Source: Triplophysa rosa
Taxonomy: Eukaryota > Chordata > Actinopteri > Cypriniformes > Nemacheilidae
Length of the DNA: 64,000 nucleotides
Direction of reading: 5' to 3'
NCBI RefSeq assembly: GCF_024868665.1
Contig: NC_079904.1
Coordinates: 21,621,784-21,685,783 of the forward strand
Of the stretch, positions 31,415 through 41,919 are shown piece by piece (positions within the stretch are counted from its first letter, which is position 1; the number at the start of each line of letters is the position of its first letter). The position numbers were made by a program, and so were the translations under genes. Below the pieces are notes generated by a model, which saw only the letters and a program-made list of their open reading frames with translations, searched no databases and was not told the origin of the DNA.

Positions 31415-32399
31415 CATGTACACATCTCACAGGAATTCATAACTATTATATGAGCTGGCGAGCGTTAAATCGTTGAGGTAGCAGTAGAAGAAGAAGTGCT
31501 ATAACGAGTTACCAGGTTACACAAAGCAAGACAATAACTGTTGGGAGAGAAAAGGGGGTAAACCCAACATCACTGGCGCTAAAGCACTCAAAACGCACTA
31601 ATAAGATTGTATGAAATCATACGAAATAGCCACCTCGTGAAATAGACTTCCTATAGAATATAGGAATAGAATATTATGAATTCCTGTGAGATTGTGAGAT
31701 TGAGAACCTTCCTTCTCTGTTTTATTTAGTTGTTCTATATCGAATTGTAAGGGAAGCAAAACACTGAAAAACAGAAATAAATATTTAACTGAACCCTGCT
31801 GTGTATGGCAGTGTTCAAATAAACACACTGGACAGCGGCTGCGGAGAGCAGTTCTATTTACTTCAGGGATCCACTGTGTGGCGCAGATCAATTTCACCCA
31901 TCCAGTGCTTTTCAATAAACACGACTGTTCAAAGCAAATTTAAATAGAAAAGAAAAGGCGAATGTGCATTACATTTTCCATTGGGTGTACATTCGGACAT
32001 AAAGATTTGAAGGTTGGATTACAGCTCCAACAAACTTATTTAGTCCACCAAAGACAAGTATGAAGAAGTTTCAATGAGGTACCCATAAAACCTTACAATT
32101 CAACCAGTCTGTTTATCCAGCAAAAGAGTTGAGAGGAGATGAGCAGAGGAAGCCATATGGCAGAATCCGCCTCTGTGGCTGCGTTGTGCCACTTACACTT
32201 ACTGTGCGGCAAGAGAAGCCGTCATATCATTTCTTCTCTCCCTCGGGCTACACCTCACAATGACACCAGCAGGAAATTATGTTTTGAAGAGAAATTGTGC
32301 ACCATTTCAAATGATTTTCTGCCATTTCTTGCCATTGTAATATTGAAAATGTAAGTTTAAGATCTAGTGTCGGGATCTAATATATTCATTGTATGACAA
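31415..32399. other. Intergenic DNA, nothing recognised
   Basis: About 1 kb of unique-looking DNA. The minus-strand ORF 31598-31915 (105 codons) and plus ORF 32139-32354 have no recognisable motif. Confidence 0.5.
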
Positions 32400-32718
32400 C
32401 TGTAAACCGGCTGTCCATTAAAACAGGTTATAAAATGGTCAGTTCTGGTCCTTGATTCTGATTGGCTGAGCCCAGTTCGAAGGCGTTATAAAATACCCCG
32501 ATTTATAATGGCTGACCGCATTACATAGCCTAAATATCATTTTATTTACTTGAAACCTTGCTACGCATATGGAATAACCGTATTATAAAAGCAATAAGCC
32601 CCGAGAAGCTGTGGGTTACAGTGCATTTTATAACAGCTAAGGGGGTTCAGCGCACTTAGCTGTTATAAAATGGCACTGTAACCCACTGCTTCGCGGAGCT
32701 TATTGCTTTAATAACTTC
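32400..32718 (-). repeat. Multi-stem foldback element, truncated inverted copy
   Basis: GATTCTGATTGGCTGAG, CGTTATAAAATACCCCG, CATAGCCTAAATATCATTTT and the hairpin arms GTGGGTTACAGTGCATTTTA and GGCACTGTAACCCACTGC match 24676-24960 in reverse orientation. The second hairpin and one outer end are missing, so it is truncated at both margins. Confidence 0.82.
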
Positions 32719-32814
32719 TTGATCAAGTGTTTAGGCCTAATTATGTGTTTTGGCCTATACATGTGCACAGACACATACTGTACATATGCATAAACACACA
32801 TATAAACATACAGA
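32719..32814. other. Short spacer
   Basis: Unique-looking spacer with CACA-rich words between two MITE remnants. Confidence 0.4.
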
Positions 32815-33018
32815 CAGAATGTTGGTAACCGAATAGCGGCGGTACCCATTGACTTCTATTGTATGGACACAAAACCAGCGTCAATGGGTTGCGCCGTTGT
32901 TCGGTTACCAACATTCCTTAAAATATCTTCTTTTGTGTTTTGCAGAAGAAAAAAAGCCATACAGGTTTGAAATGACAAGAGGGTAAGTAAATTTAATTTC
33001 ATTTTTGGGTCCCTTTAA
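32815..33018. repeat. Palindromic TTAA MITE, left-truncated
   Basis: AATGTTGGTAACCGAATAGC and CCGTTGTTCGGTTACCAACA form the central hairpin, then TCTTCTTTTGTGTTTTGCAG and TTTTTGGGTCCCTTTAA follow as in 26309-26578. The left arm outside the hairpin is missing. Its terminal TTAA (33015-33018) is also the left flank of the next element. Confidence 0.78.
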
Positions 33019-34094
33019 AGTCCCAGTGAAATTAAAAATTACAATTCCTATTTGTTCATGAAATTCTGCAGCATGTATTGTAAATAGCTTGTCAGTGTAG
33101 GTCATTCTCCTTTTTTGCATTCTGACTTCTTTACAATATTAAACGTGCTGTCTTCTCATGCTTGACATGGTCAACTTGTCAAAAAAACGAGTTGGACGTA
33201 TGACGTAGTATTTCTGTGCTCGATACACTCCCCCAGCATTCGTATTGGTTTTGGAACGTTTTTTTTTCTAACATGAAAATCTGTTTTATAACAACTTTTT
33301 TAGACCCTTATTGGACAATTTTCCCAGAAAAGCATGCATCAACCCGCCAGAGTCAGAAGATCAACCAAGGAGAGCGAGAGAAGGAGCATGCGCACACGTC
33401 AACCAGCTGGAGCAAGAGAGAGAGAGCACTGCGCTCGCGAAGTTCAAGTGTGTTTGTTTGTTCACTGCATTTCGGTGAGGAATGTTCTATAAACGGTGGA
33501 TATAACGCTGGATTTGGAGATCATTTAAAACTGAAAGATGGAGCGGTCTCAGTGCTAAAAGATGCCGGACATGAACTGCACGCGTTAAGTGAAACTGAGT
33601 CATATGTCTGTGTTTCGTTGGCAATGGGTGCGCATGTGCTTTAGTTCTGCCCCTTCCCCCACACACGTGCAGGAGGTCGTATGTTTTCGGAAATAATCGT
33701 ATCTGTCTTTTATAAATGCGATCAAACTGAAGGATATTTGAAGGGTGTGATACATTTCTGTAAGTACTCAAGATTAACATGAGATATGCAGAAACTGTCT
33801 GAGTTACGGCCACTTTGGATTCATAATCTTCAGTTAAAATCTGAAAATGCACTTCCGCCTCCATTCCGACTATCCATCTCAAATGGCGTAAATTAGTCGG
33901 CTTGGGCGGAGCATCTGTTAACTCCTCCCCTTCTACTGTCAGTCTGCTCCCAGTCCCATTTCAAAATGCAACGGCGATTTTTACACATCCAATCAAATCG
34001 CAGTAAAAAACAAGCCACGCCCACTATTTTTTATTCGGAAATGCGTCCGAATACGGAAGTTAACACTATCGCTTCCAGTTCACGGGGACTTTAA
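33015..34094. mobile_element. 1.07-kb TTAA-flanked DNA element with THAP-like ORF
   Basis: TTAA (33015-33018) is followed by AGTCCCAGTGAAATT, and the right end CAGTTCACGGGGACT is followed by TTAA (34091-34094). Inverted ends plus a TTAA duplication define a complete DNA transposon copy of about 1072 bp. It carries a 142-codon ORF with a THAP-like segment (next entry). TTAA targets together with THAP domains are known from the Kolobok superfamily, so a Kolobok-type non-autonomous derivative is a reasonable guess; piggyBac (also TTAA) is the alternative. No transposase core is present. Confidence 0.75.
33216..33644 (+). CDS. ORF with THAP-like zinc-finger C-terminal part (transposon-borne, likely decayed)
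   Basis: A 142-codon ORF inside the TTAA element. Residues 81-86 VCSLHF and about 105-111 LKLKDGA recall the second half of the THAP zinc-binding DNA-binding domain, where C..HF supplies the last two metal ligands and an AVPT-like box ends the domain (here AVSV). The first half, with the C2 pair and the conserved Trp and Pro, is not seen; residues 48-75 are instead rich in Arg, Lys and Glu. No transposase catalytic domain follows. It may be the remnant of a transposase N-terminus. Start codon is simply the first Met. Similarity judged by eye only. Confidence 0.4.
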   Translation: MLDTLPQHSYWFWNVFFSNMKICFITTFLDPYWTIFPEKHASTRQSQKINQGEREKEHAHTSTSWSKRERALRSRSSSVFVCSLHFGEECSINGGYNAGFGDHLKLKDGAVSVLKDAGHELHALSETESYVCVSLAMGAHVL

Positions 34095-34279
34095 GCTCTC
34101 TATCAAAACGTAGACAGTGTCGAAATATCTTCGATTTACATGTTGCCTTTGCAAACGTTTTTATTTCCTTCAATTACTAATAATAGCGCAGTTCGTGCAT
34201 GTACCAGGGGGGTCAAACTGAACCATGCAAAACATTGATCCCACAGTGACCTTTGACCTCCACCTTACCTAAAACACAG

Positions 34280-34760
34280 TGTCATGCGTTTGTTAAACCC
34301 CGATCGCACCTAAACAATCCACGTGCCCTGAGATCCCACGGCGGCTCTTACTGACAAACAATGACAGAGCCAGTTAAAAAGAGCAATAACACCACAAAAA
34401 ATGAGTAAAGGATGAAAAAGGGAGGCAGAGGGTGCGAAAGCAAGCAAGAGCGATGCCAGGGGGACCAACGGGCTGCTCTCCCCATCTCCCATAATCACCA
34501 GGGCGATGCTCGGATGCCTCCCCTATTTGCATAATGCCATCCTGACACTTTTACTTCCGCCATCCATCACCAGCGGCGTGAGTCCTGCGCCCGGCTTCAT
34601 GCCTTCTTCTCCCCCCTGATTGCGTCCTGTGTTTATCTGCCCAAGCACAAAAGATTGATTCCCTGCTGTCTCTCAGCCTTATGTTCAGCAGATAGGGATT
34701 TTCACAGAATGATGAAGCACCCAGTCAGCTAATGATAAACAGAAAACACATATTCAAAAG
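34280..34760. other. Repeat-free block, candidate conserved non-coding DNA
   Basis: About 0.5 kb, balanced composition, no window repeats, containing CTATTTGCATAATG (34523) and AGCTAATGATAAACAG (34726). The minus-strand ORF 34310-34498 is without motif. Candidate enhancer. Confidence 0.38.
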
Positions 34761-35029
34761 GACGGTCCCTCTTTCTTAGAAACGTCTGTCTTTTTTTCTT
34801 TTTTGCACTATTTCACTCCGTTTTGTTTTGTTCTTTTTTTTCAGGACGTGTGTGGGAAAAACGGATGTCAGGTTAAGGAACTGAACACACTCTGCTGGGA
34901 CTTCAATTTGAAACGCAATTGTTTTGCTGTCAACTTGCCCCCCGTTTTTTTCTCGATTTGCTCTGGGGGTGAGAAACGTAGAAATGGGTCGGTAGGAGAT
35001 AGCAATTAAAATAAAAAATGGCGTTTTGA

Positions 35030-35729
35030 TGGTCGCCCTTGTTTCTCGACGCGCTCGCGAGCACCGGATTTGACAGCTGGGTTTTTGCGAAGACGCTCCG
35101 ACAGGGAGATAAGAGACGTACATGCACACGCATGGAAGACCATTTAAAAGAACAGGCGACGAGACAAGATCGTCACGTAACCTTTCATTGTGCGTTACGA
35201 TGACCCGGATACAAATAACGTCAGATGCCATTAAAGCGGTGTTCAATATAAATGCATTCGGGATGTTATTGTCACCTGCAGAATTTACCAGCACACAGGA
35301 GCGATGGCCGCAGAGATCAGAGTTACACCGCAGCTCCGAAATCGCTGGAGCTCTGTCTCCAAAGTTTCATCTAATGATGATAAAATAGCATTAGCTGCTG
35401 TCACTTCTAAGAGAAGAGAGATTATTTCATTTATTGAAATGAGATTGAAATGATAAATCCCACCCCTCCTGATAAAGTAGTTGGCCTCATAATCCTCGGC
35501 GTGGGGATAGGGATTTGAGAAGATGAAGGGCGAGAAGGAGAAATTCATAATGCATAATAAAACAAAAGGTGTCGTGGGAAACATCACTGATATTAAAATC
35601 AGTGGCAGACAGATCTATATGAGAAATGCAGATTTGCCCGTAAATAACCACAGCCGGAGTGAATGCTTTTGATTCAAAGATAGACTGACAGCACAAAGGA
35701 ACGGAAAAGACATTTACCCAGCTAGGACC
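35030..35729. other. Repeat-free block, candidate conserved non-coding DNA
   Basis: About 0.7 kb without window repeats, with runs typical of deeply conserved elements (TTATTTCATTTATTGAAATG at 35422, AAATTCATAATGCATAATAA at 35540, ACTGATATTAAAATCAGTGG at 35586). The minus-strand ORF 34776-35294 (172 codons) ends in a Lys/Arg-rich run and matches nothing. Candidate enhancer cluster next to the GAAA array. Confidence 0.38.
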
Positions 35730-35731
35730 GA

Positions 35732-35822
<91 letters not shown>
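35730..35822. repeat. (GAAA)n microsatellite, 93 bp, uninterrupted
   Basis: A pure run of about 23 GAAA units without a single interruption. Its purity implies recent expansion and high length polymorphism. Confidence 0.98.
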
Positions 35823-35824
<2 letters not shown>

Positions 35825-36537
35825 TCTTTTATTGAACATCTTAAACATTAGCATGATACATTGTTGAAACATCTTTAATTCCATAAAAATGTCTAGTTAG
35901 ACACTTGGTTATTTTAATATTTTTTGAAAATTAAATTAGGAGTAAAACGGATGGTTATGGGTTATACAGCATGTTTAGTGTACTTGCGTGCATTTGCTGT
36001 TACGTCCACAGTCATTTTATTGACTGTTATGTGCCACTTTCCTGAATGATTATATTTACAGTCAAAGTGACTTAGTCTATCAGCATGTGTGTTCATAGAG
36101 AATCAAACCCACAACCTTTTGCGCTATAAACGTAATGCTCGAACCACTAAGCAGGAATAATATTCCACAATCATAAAATCTGCAGGAATTTTTCATGGGC
36201 ATTCTTCTCACGGCTGTCTTTATCTGGCACTCACTGCTCATCCAAAACATCATCTTTACCAACCTGTGTTTCCCAAGACCAACTGCATTATTCTAGTATT
36301 CACCTCAGCGTCAAAAGAGGCTTCTGGAGACAACAAAACACAGCTCAGATTGTCAGAGATGCTCTTCAGCTCTCAGAACAATGTCTGTCTTCCGCATCTG
36401 TGTAAAGCAAAAGAGGGCAAAAGAGATTCTCCAATACATCAATTCACATGATCTGTGCTAAAACACATTGAACTCGGGTATAAGACATTTTCATGGCAAG
36501 AAAAGGATGCCAAATGTACAGAATTAAAGGTGATATA
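35823..36537. other. AT-rich intergenic DNA, nothing recognised
   Basis: Unique-looking. CAAACCCACAACCTTTTGCG with CTATAAACGTAATGCTCGAACC (36107-36142) recalls the body of an old fish SINE- or LINE-tail repeat, but is too degraded to call. ORFs here are incidental. Confidence 0.45.
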
Positions 36538-37111
36538 CACTGTAAACAAATCCCGTAAAAAACAGAAATTTTCTGTAAGATGGGGTGCCAGATATTTTCC
36601 ATGAAATAACAGTTTTTTCCTGTAAAATTACACATCCCAGTTTTCTTTCTAAATTCGCCGTCTTTTCTGTAACATGAAGGTTTTTAAACTATATGTCAAA
36701 AGTAGATTGCAAATAAATCCTATAAAAAACGGCAACTGGGGTGTCAGAAATATTCCAAAAAATAAGAAAAATGTTCCTGTAGCACTCCTCCCCTGTTTTT
36801 CTTGTGAATTTGCAGTCTGTCATTTGAAGGTTTTTGACCGTATGTCAAAAGTAGACTGTAAAACAAATCTCGTAAAAAAATGAAATTTTCCATCAGCTAG
36901 GGCCCCGGAAATATGCCTTAATATAACAGTCTTTTGCCTATAAAATGACATTGTTTTCCTGTTTGCGGTCTTTATCTGTAGTTTGGCGGTTTTTGACTGT
37001 AAAAAAATCTGTAAAAAACAGTAAAATTCCATAAAATTATATTATACCTGAGAATTCGGTAAAACAAAAAAATAACGATTCAAATTCTGTGAAAAAACTA
37101 TTTTTATAGTG
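36538..37111 (-). repeat. CACTGTAAA MITE with CTGGGGTGCC core, amplified copy
   Basis: Starts CACTGTAAACAAATCCCG and ends CTATTTTTATAGTGTA. Core-like modules occur at about 36578 (ATGGGGTGCCAG), 36731 (CAACTGGGGTGTCAG) and 36893 (CAGCTAGGGCCCCGG), spaced by about 155-160 bp. It therefore contains three tandem internal units in the orientation opposite to 31196. TA dinucleotides flank both ends. Confidence 0.75.
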
Positions 37112-38469
37112 TATGAGTAATTTATTTTTAAAACATATTAAAATATGTCATAATAATTACTGTAATATGACGAGATGAATATAATTTGATTTGTAGTTCG
37201 ATTTTCCCCAAAATGACTACTGTGACACTAAACAATGTAACTCTGACCAATGGTGTGATATTGGGGCGCAACTACACTGACACGAAAGGGGGAAACCTGA
37301 TTGAAAACTAGTGACACATACAGTATTCAGCAATTAGGCTCTAAAATTACTTTGTGAGAAATTAATTAGTGAAGAAAAATATGCTGCTGATGCACTGATG
37401 TTGTGTTGGTAAGATCTGTGTTTACAAGCTTTAAACATTGCCTTTATGTTACTAAAAGACTTAACAGGAGTGTATTTGACTGCTCATTTTTAAAAGCAAT
37501 GGAAACCATTTGTAACCACAAACCATTTTTGGGAAGACTGTAAATTATAGTGTCAATGATATGCATATTATATGTTATTATAATAAATTGGAATCGCAAT
37601 GTATGATTGAAAGCAGCTCAATGAAATTACTGTGTACATGTTGTACATTTGTATTAAATGTTAATTACATTGTAACATAAGCACATCTAAAATGGGACCC
37701 AGTTTATGTTAAGTGGCTATAACTACTATGTAGTGTTCTCACATATGCAAAAACAGAATTCAATTTTACTGTTGTGCATGCAAAATTCATTCTTTTTTTA
37801 CTTGATGATAACACACTTGTGCTACTGGTAAGTCATAGGATCCAGGTTCTAAAGTGTACATGGCATTGATATATTATCAAACATTTTTGTTACACCGTCT
37901 TAAAAAATAAGCTGTAAATTAACTGACTATACAGTTGTAATTCTCGATAATATGAGGGTGTATACAAAAAGAGGTAATTTCTTGCGCCATGTCTTCACAG
38001 CAACTTCTGATCAGTTCAGTTAGAACTAAAGCTCCTCCCATTCATGCGCTTCATCCAATCAGCTCTTTACCTCGTGGCGAGAGAGAGGTGTTTTTGTTGC
38101 CAGCAGACCAAAAACAGCAGGAGTGAAGAGACAAATGATTGTTTTTGCGGTGTTATAAATATGTTTCCATTCAGAAAACAGATTCTGTTGGGATGCTGGC
38201 ACCTCGGATGTTTTACAGCTTGCTAATTGTATCTGTAAAACACTACTTGTGAAAATACTCTAGCTGTGTAGATAAAGTGATCTTTGTACTTTATCTGTAA
38301 CAGTATCATCCTGGTGTTCTGTACATCGTTACAGTTCAAATGAAATCCTGACCCTTTCTTAATACATTCTTGGTCTTATTGTGCATAACATATCAGTTTA
38401 TGTTAGGCGGAAATGTTGTCTTTGTAATCTTATAATTCTTATAATAGAATGACTTTTCAGGTGACACGA
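37112..38469. other. AT-rich intergenic DNA, nothing recognised
   Basis: About 1.36 kb of AT-rich unique-looking DNA. ORF 38044-38226 is without motif. Confidence 0.55.
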
Positions 38470-39025
38470 TTAAAGGGGTCATATGACACGGCTAAAACGA
38501 ATATAATAGTTTGTTTTAGATGTAATGTAATGTGTAAACACGATTTAAGGTTCAAAAACGCTGTATTTTCCACATACCGTGCATGTTTGCATCACCTCTT
38601 TGCCCCGCCTCTCTTGAAACGCACAGATTTTTTACAAAGCTCATGGCTCTGAAAAGCAAGGTGTGCTATGATTGGCCAGTTAACCAGTGTGTAGTGATTG
38701 GTGGAATACTGCAAGCGTGTGAGGGAAATGTAACGCCTCTTACCATATTTGGAACATCAGGTTCCTCTTCAATTGTACTGACAGGTACTCCCACCTTACT
38801 TGCATATACATTTGGGCGGTCTTAGTCAACTCATACCACAAACTGACGTGGATTTGTGGGTGTGGTTACACGAGGCGTTTCAGGCAGGTCTGGGTGAGCA
38901 TTCGCTTTTAGATAGAATGCATGTTTTGTTCCCACACAATTTTACGTGTCTAATACATGCATGGGCAACTTATAACACACCAAAGACACAGAAAAACACA
39001 TATTCACGCCATATGACCGCTTTAA
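38470..39025. repeat. GGTCATATGAC-family MITE, complete copy with TTAA flanks
   Basis: TTAA (38470-38473) precedes AGGGGTCATATGACACGG and TTAA (39022-39025) follows CGCCATATGACCGCT, so inverted ends and a TTAA duplication are both present. About 548 bp and non-coding (ORFs 38583-39054 are incidental). Same family and orientation as 16217-16724. Confidence 0.88.
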
Positions 39026-39140
39026 GGCTGTGCAGGTTATTGGTCGATGTATAGCCGAATAATAATATGTTTTTTAATTGTTGCAAGTAATCTTTGTAAA
39101 GTATGCAAATGCTTAATACAATATTTGAATGCCTATTAGT

Positions 39141-39200
39141 GGAATAGTTCACCCATGAAAATTCTCTTCATCCAAAATGTTTATAACTTCCTTTCTTTAG
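39141..39200. repeat. Palindromic TTAA MITE, short left-arm fragment
   Basis: GGAATAGTTCACCCATGAAA, then ATTCTCTTCATCC and AACTTCCTTTCTTTAGATGA, resemble the left arm of 26309-26578; the rest is missing. Confidence 0.55.
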
Positions 39201-39229
39201 ATGAGCTAGATCAAAACATATTGGGGCGG

Positions 39230-39445
39230 TTTCCAGGACAGAGCTTAAGACTAGTCCTAGACTGAAATAAATGTTAAAGCTATCTAAACTGAAAACAGCT
39301 TGCACTGACCTATCTTAAAAAAACATCAGTGCCCTTGTTTTGTCTCAAAATGCACACCAGCAAAGCGTTTTTGTAAGGCACGATTGTAAAAAAGCATCTT
39401 AAATGTCCTAATTTAACTAATGTATAGTCCTTGCTTAAGCTAATA
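39230..39445. repeat. Fish MITE with GGGGCGGTTTCCAGGACAG end
   Basis: GGGGCGGTTTCCAGGACAGA, CTAGTCCTAGACTGAAATAA, TTGTTTTGTCTCAAAATGCA, CACCAG and a tail CCTTGCTTAAGCTAATAATC are inverted relative to each other. The same CACCAG and GCTTAAGCTAAGCC words recur right of the RTE element (43412-43545), which identifies the family. Confidence 0.6.
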
Positions 39446-41102
39446 ATCACATACAAAATCATTTGCCGACCTTTAAGTTTGGAGATGTTGATCGTTGATC
39501 GAATTCATCAACTGTTAAAAAATAAACTTGAGAAAGGTTACAAGTTCTTTTTTGACATCACATTTGAAAAAAAGTAAGTTAAAATAAATTGCACCGCCAA
39601 TCTGATTAAATACAAGCACTACAGTTTTACACTTAATACACTTAAAAAATAAAATAAAACTTGCAATTGTGTGCGTGTGTGTGTGGTACAAAATACTGAA
39701 GAATTAGAACCTTGGAATAAATTGATAAAATTGCGTTTTTCATTCATTCAACCATAAAAACTGTACTTGGATCAAAGAAATACTTTTATTTAGAAATGTA
39801 ATAATCTTTTGAATTGATTTCAGTGACAATGTTTGCTGTATATTAAATAAAAAGTAAAGGTCTGAACGTTAGAATAAATATAATTATTTAATTATAATTT
39901 GTTTGAGTTTGTCCATCATTTTTTTCAGTGTAGGTCTTAGTCATTTTAAACTCTCCACCTCTTATCCATGTGCATGCTGGATAAAAATACATGCATGCTT
40001 CATGTAACACTTTTACACATACAAACCTTCCTGTAAATGAAACAGCATTTTTTTCATTAGGAGGTAAAGTGTGAACAGACTCTTTGAAAGCATGGTAAAT
40101 CACATCATACAATTGTACTCCTTCAGAAAAATTCTTTATACTTTCCATGTAATGTGTAATCCAAATCCAAAATTGTAAACTAACAACAAAGTTGTGAATG
40201 AGCTGATACAATAACTTCACACTGCTCAGTTGTAAGCCTGTGACTCGAGAATGGAAGAACCAGATTACCTTCATTATGTAAAGAAACTGGAACAAATTGG
40301 ACATATGCCGAAACAAAAGAGCTTCCCACCATTATTCTGTGGATAAGGAATTTAAATGATAGATCACTGAAACCAAGGTCATGAAGGTCATTCCCAGCGT
40401 ATTCAGCATGCAGAAAAGACGGAAAGATTATGTCCATAGCCTATACTGTATATGTACATTTTCCTGCAGTTTAACAGATTTTAAGTGTAAAAGTGACTTA
40501 ATCATCATTATCATCATTTTGCTTTCTCTGTTTTATTCAGATGTTTCAGTCTTATTATTAATACAATACAAAAATAATAACCCCTGCCTCCCGAGACTCC
40601 TTTACATTACAATAATAAAAGATTATGACATTAATAGCAAATAACAAAGAAACACGTTTCATTGAGCTAAGGTAGTCTTGGGAGTAAACTTGAACGTTAA
40701 CCTCTTCATTTGGCCTCTGTCTGCTATGACATGATCCAGATTGATAAAATCCAATGTCCCATCCTATTTTTGTCAATTTAAACAAGTAAAAAGGATTGTG
40801 AATGCTCTTTCATGTTGACAGTAAAGGAGAACTGGACAGATGCATTCCTGCGTCTATGATCTGAAGTGTGATGGAGTTGACATGAAGGTGCATTAGTATT
40901 TGGAACAGACAGGAAAAGCTGAAAGAATGTCTTTGTGTTTGTGAGTGTTACTCTTCTGGCTGTCTAGGTTTCATGTTCATGGGTCATGTCCAAACAAAGT
41001 CTCCTTCATCTCTTTACAGTTTCTGCTCTTACATATCAGGCCCCAACTTGCTAATTGTGTACGCATGTTAAGGTACAGAGGAAACTTATCCTGACCAATG
41101 TC

Positions 41103-41103
<1 letters not shown>
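39446..41103. other. AT-rich intergenic DNA, nothing recognised
   Basis: About 1.65 kb of AT-rich unique-looking DNA. The minus-strand ORF 39888-40316 (142 codons) and others show no domain. Short TG-rich (39670) and ATC-rich (40501) patches are low complexity. Confidence 0.5.

Positions 41104-41144
<41 letters not shown>
41104..41144. repeat. (CT)n microsatellite
   Basis: CT dinucleotides over about 40 bp with one TTT interruption near 41114. Confidence 0.93.
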
Positions 41145-41146
<2 letters not shown>

Positions 41147-41147
41147 T

Positions 41148-41260
41148 TCAATTTAAGTGTGCATTATTGGCATGACAAAATGTACATTAGTACTGCCAAA
41201 GCATTTGCAGCTGGGCTGCGTACAAATAGTGCAAGTATGTAAACAAACAAAAAGAAAGAT
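41148..41260. repeat. Fish repeat (TTCAATTTAAGTGTGCATTATTGGCATGACA)
   Basis: TTTCAATTTAAGTGTGCATT and ATTGGCATGACAAAATGTAC, then TGCCAAAGCATTTGCAG, form a pattern I know from many fish genomes, commonly next to a CT run exactly as here. Class unknown. Confidence 0.55.
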
Positions 41261-41430
41261 AATTATAGTAATAAAATAAAATAAAGTGTGATGTATGTAG
41301 TGCAACTTAAAGCGGTTTATAATATATGTAAATATTTAAAAACAGAAATAGTTTAAACAAAGATTTACAAAAGCAGTATATACATTTACGTAGCAGAATA
41401 AAGGGATATAATAATATAATGTTATGTACA

Positions 41431-41490
41431 TTTACATTTAGTCATTTAGCAGACGCTTTTATCCAAAGCGACTTACAGAGAGTTCAGGGA
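41431..41490. repeat. TTTACATTTAGTCATTTAGCAGACGC repeat
   Basis: ACATTTACATTTAGTCATTT, AGCAGACGCTTTTATCC and AAAGCGACTTACAGAGAGTT form one of the most common short words of cyprinid genomes. A decayed copy is at 21717-21790. Confidence 0.7.
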
Positions 41491-41499
41491 GCAATAAAG

Positions 41500-41591
41500 C
41501 GATATGTCATACAGGAGCAATAATACAATAGGTGCCAATAACTAACACTAACCTAATATATATTATATAAATTGCCCTGACATATCAACAA
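41500..41591. repeat. Left flank of the RTE insertion, probable MITE part
   Basis: It ends with CCCTGACATATCAACAA, the 17-bp target duplication of the LINE. The continuation right of the LINE (43412-43545) shows MITE words shared with 39230-39445, so this flank is likely the left remainder of the same MITE, though its own similarity is weak. Confidence 0.4.
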
Positions 41592-41616
41592 TCTAGCCAC
41601 AGGAGATCACAAGCCA

Positions 41617-41856
41617 GTGTACTTTTTGTGCCGGTCCCAAGCCCGGATAAATAGAGAGGGTTGTGTCAGGAAGGGCATCCGACATGAAATTTTTGCCAAA
41701 TTCAATATGCGAATCACTAACATGACTTCCATACCGGATCGGTCGGGGCCCGGGTTAATAACGACCGCCATCGGTGCCGTTGACCTACAGGGCACTGGTG
41801 GAAATTGGGCTACTGTTGGTCGAAGAAGGAGAGGACGAAGGTGTGTTAGAGGATGA
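41617..41856 (+). pseudogene. RTE 5' leader frame
   Basis: A 79-codon frame over the element's 5' leader (contains AVDLQGTGGNWATVGRRRRG). It is in the same frame as the endonuclease ORF and separated from it only by the TGA at 41854-41856 and 63 further open bases. Whether this part is translated in intact relatives is uncertain. Confidence 0.4.
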
Positions 41857-41919
41857 AGGCGTGTCCGTACGCAGAGAGAGAAGAGGGAAGGCAGGAGTTT
41901 CGGACTGAAAGTAGGGACT

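Noticed and set aside
34776..35294. Minus-strand ORF of 172 codons ending in a Lys/Arg run
   Set aside because: The basic tail comes from a T-rich tract read backwards; nothing resembles a known protein.
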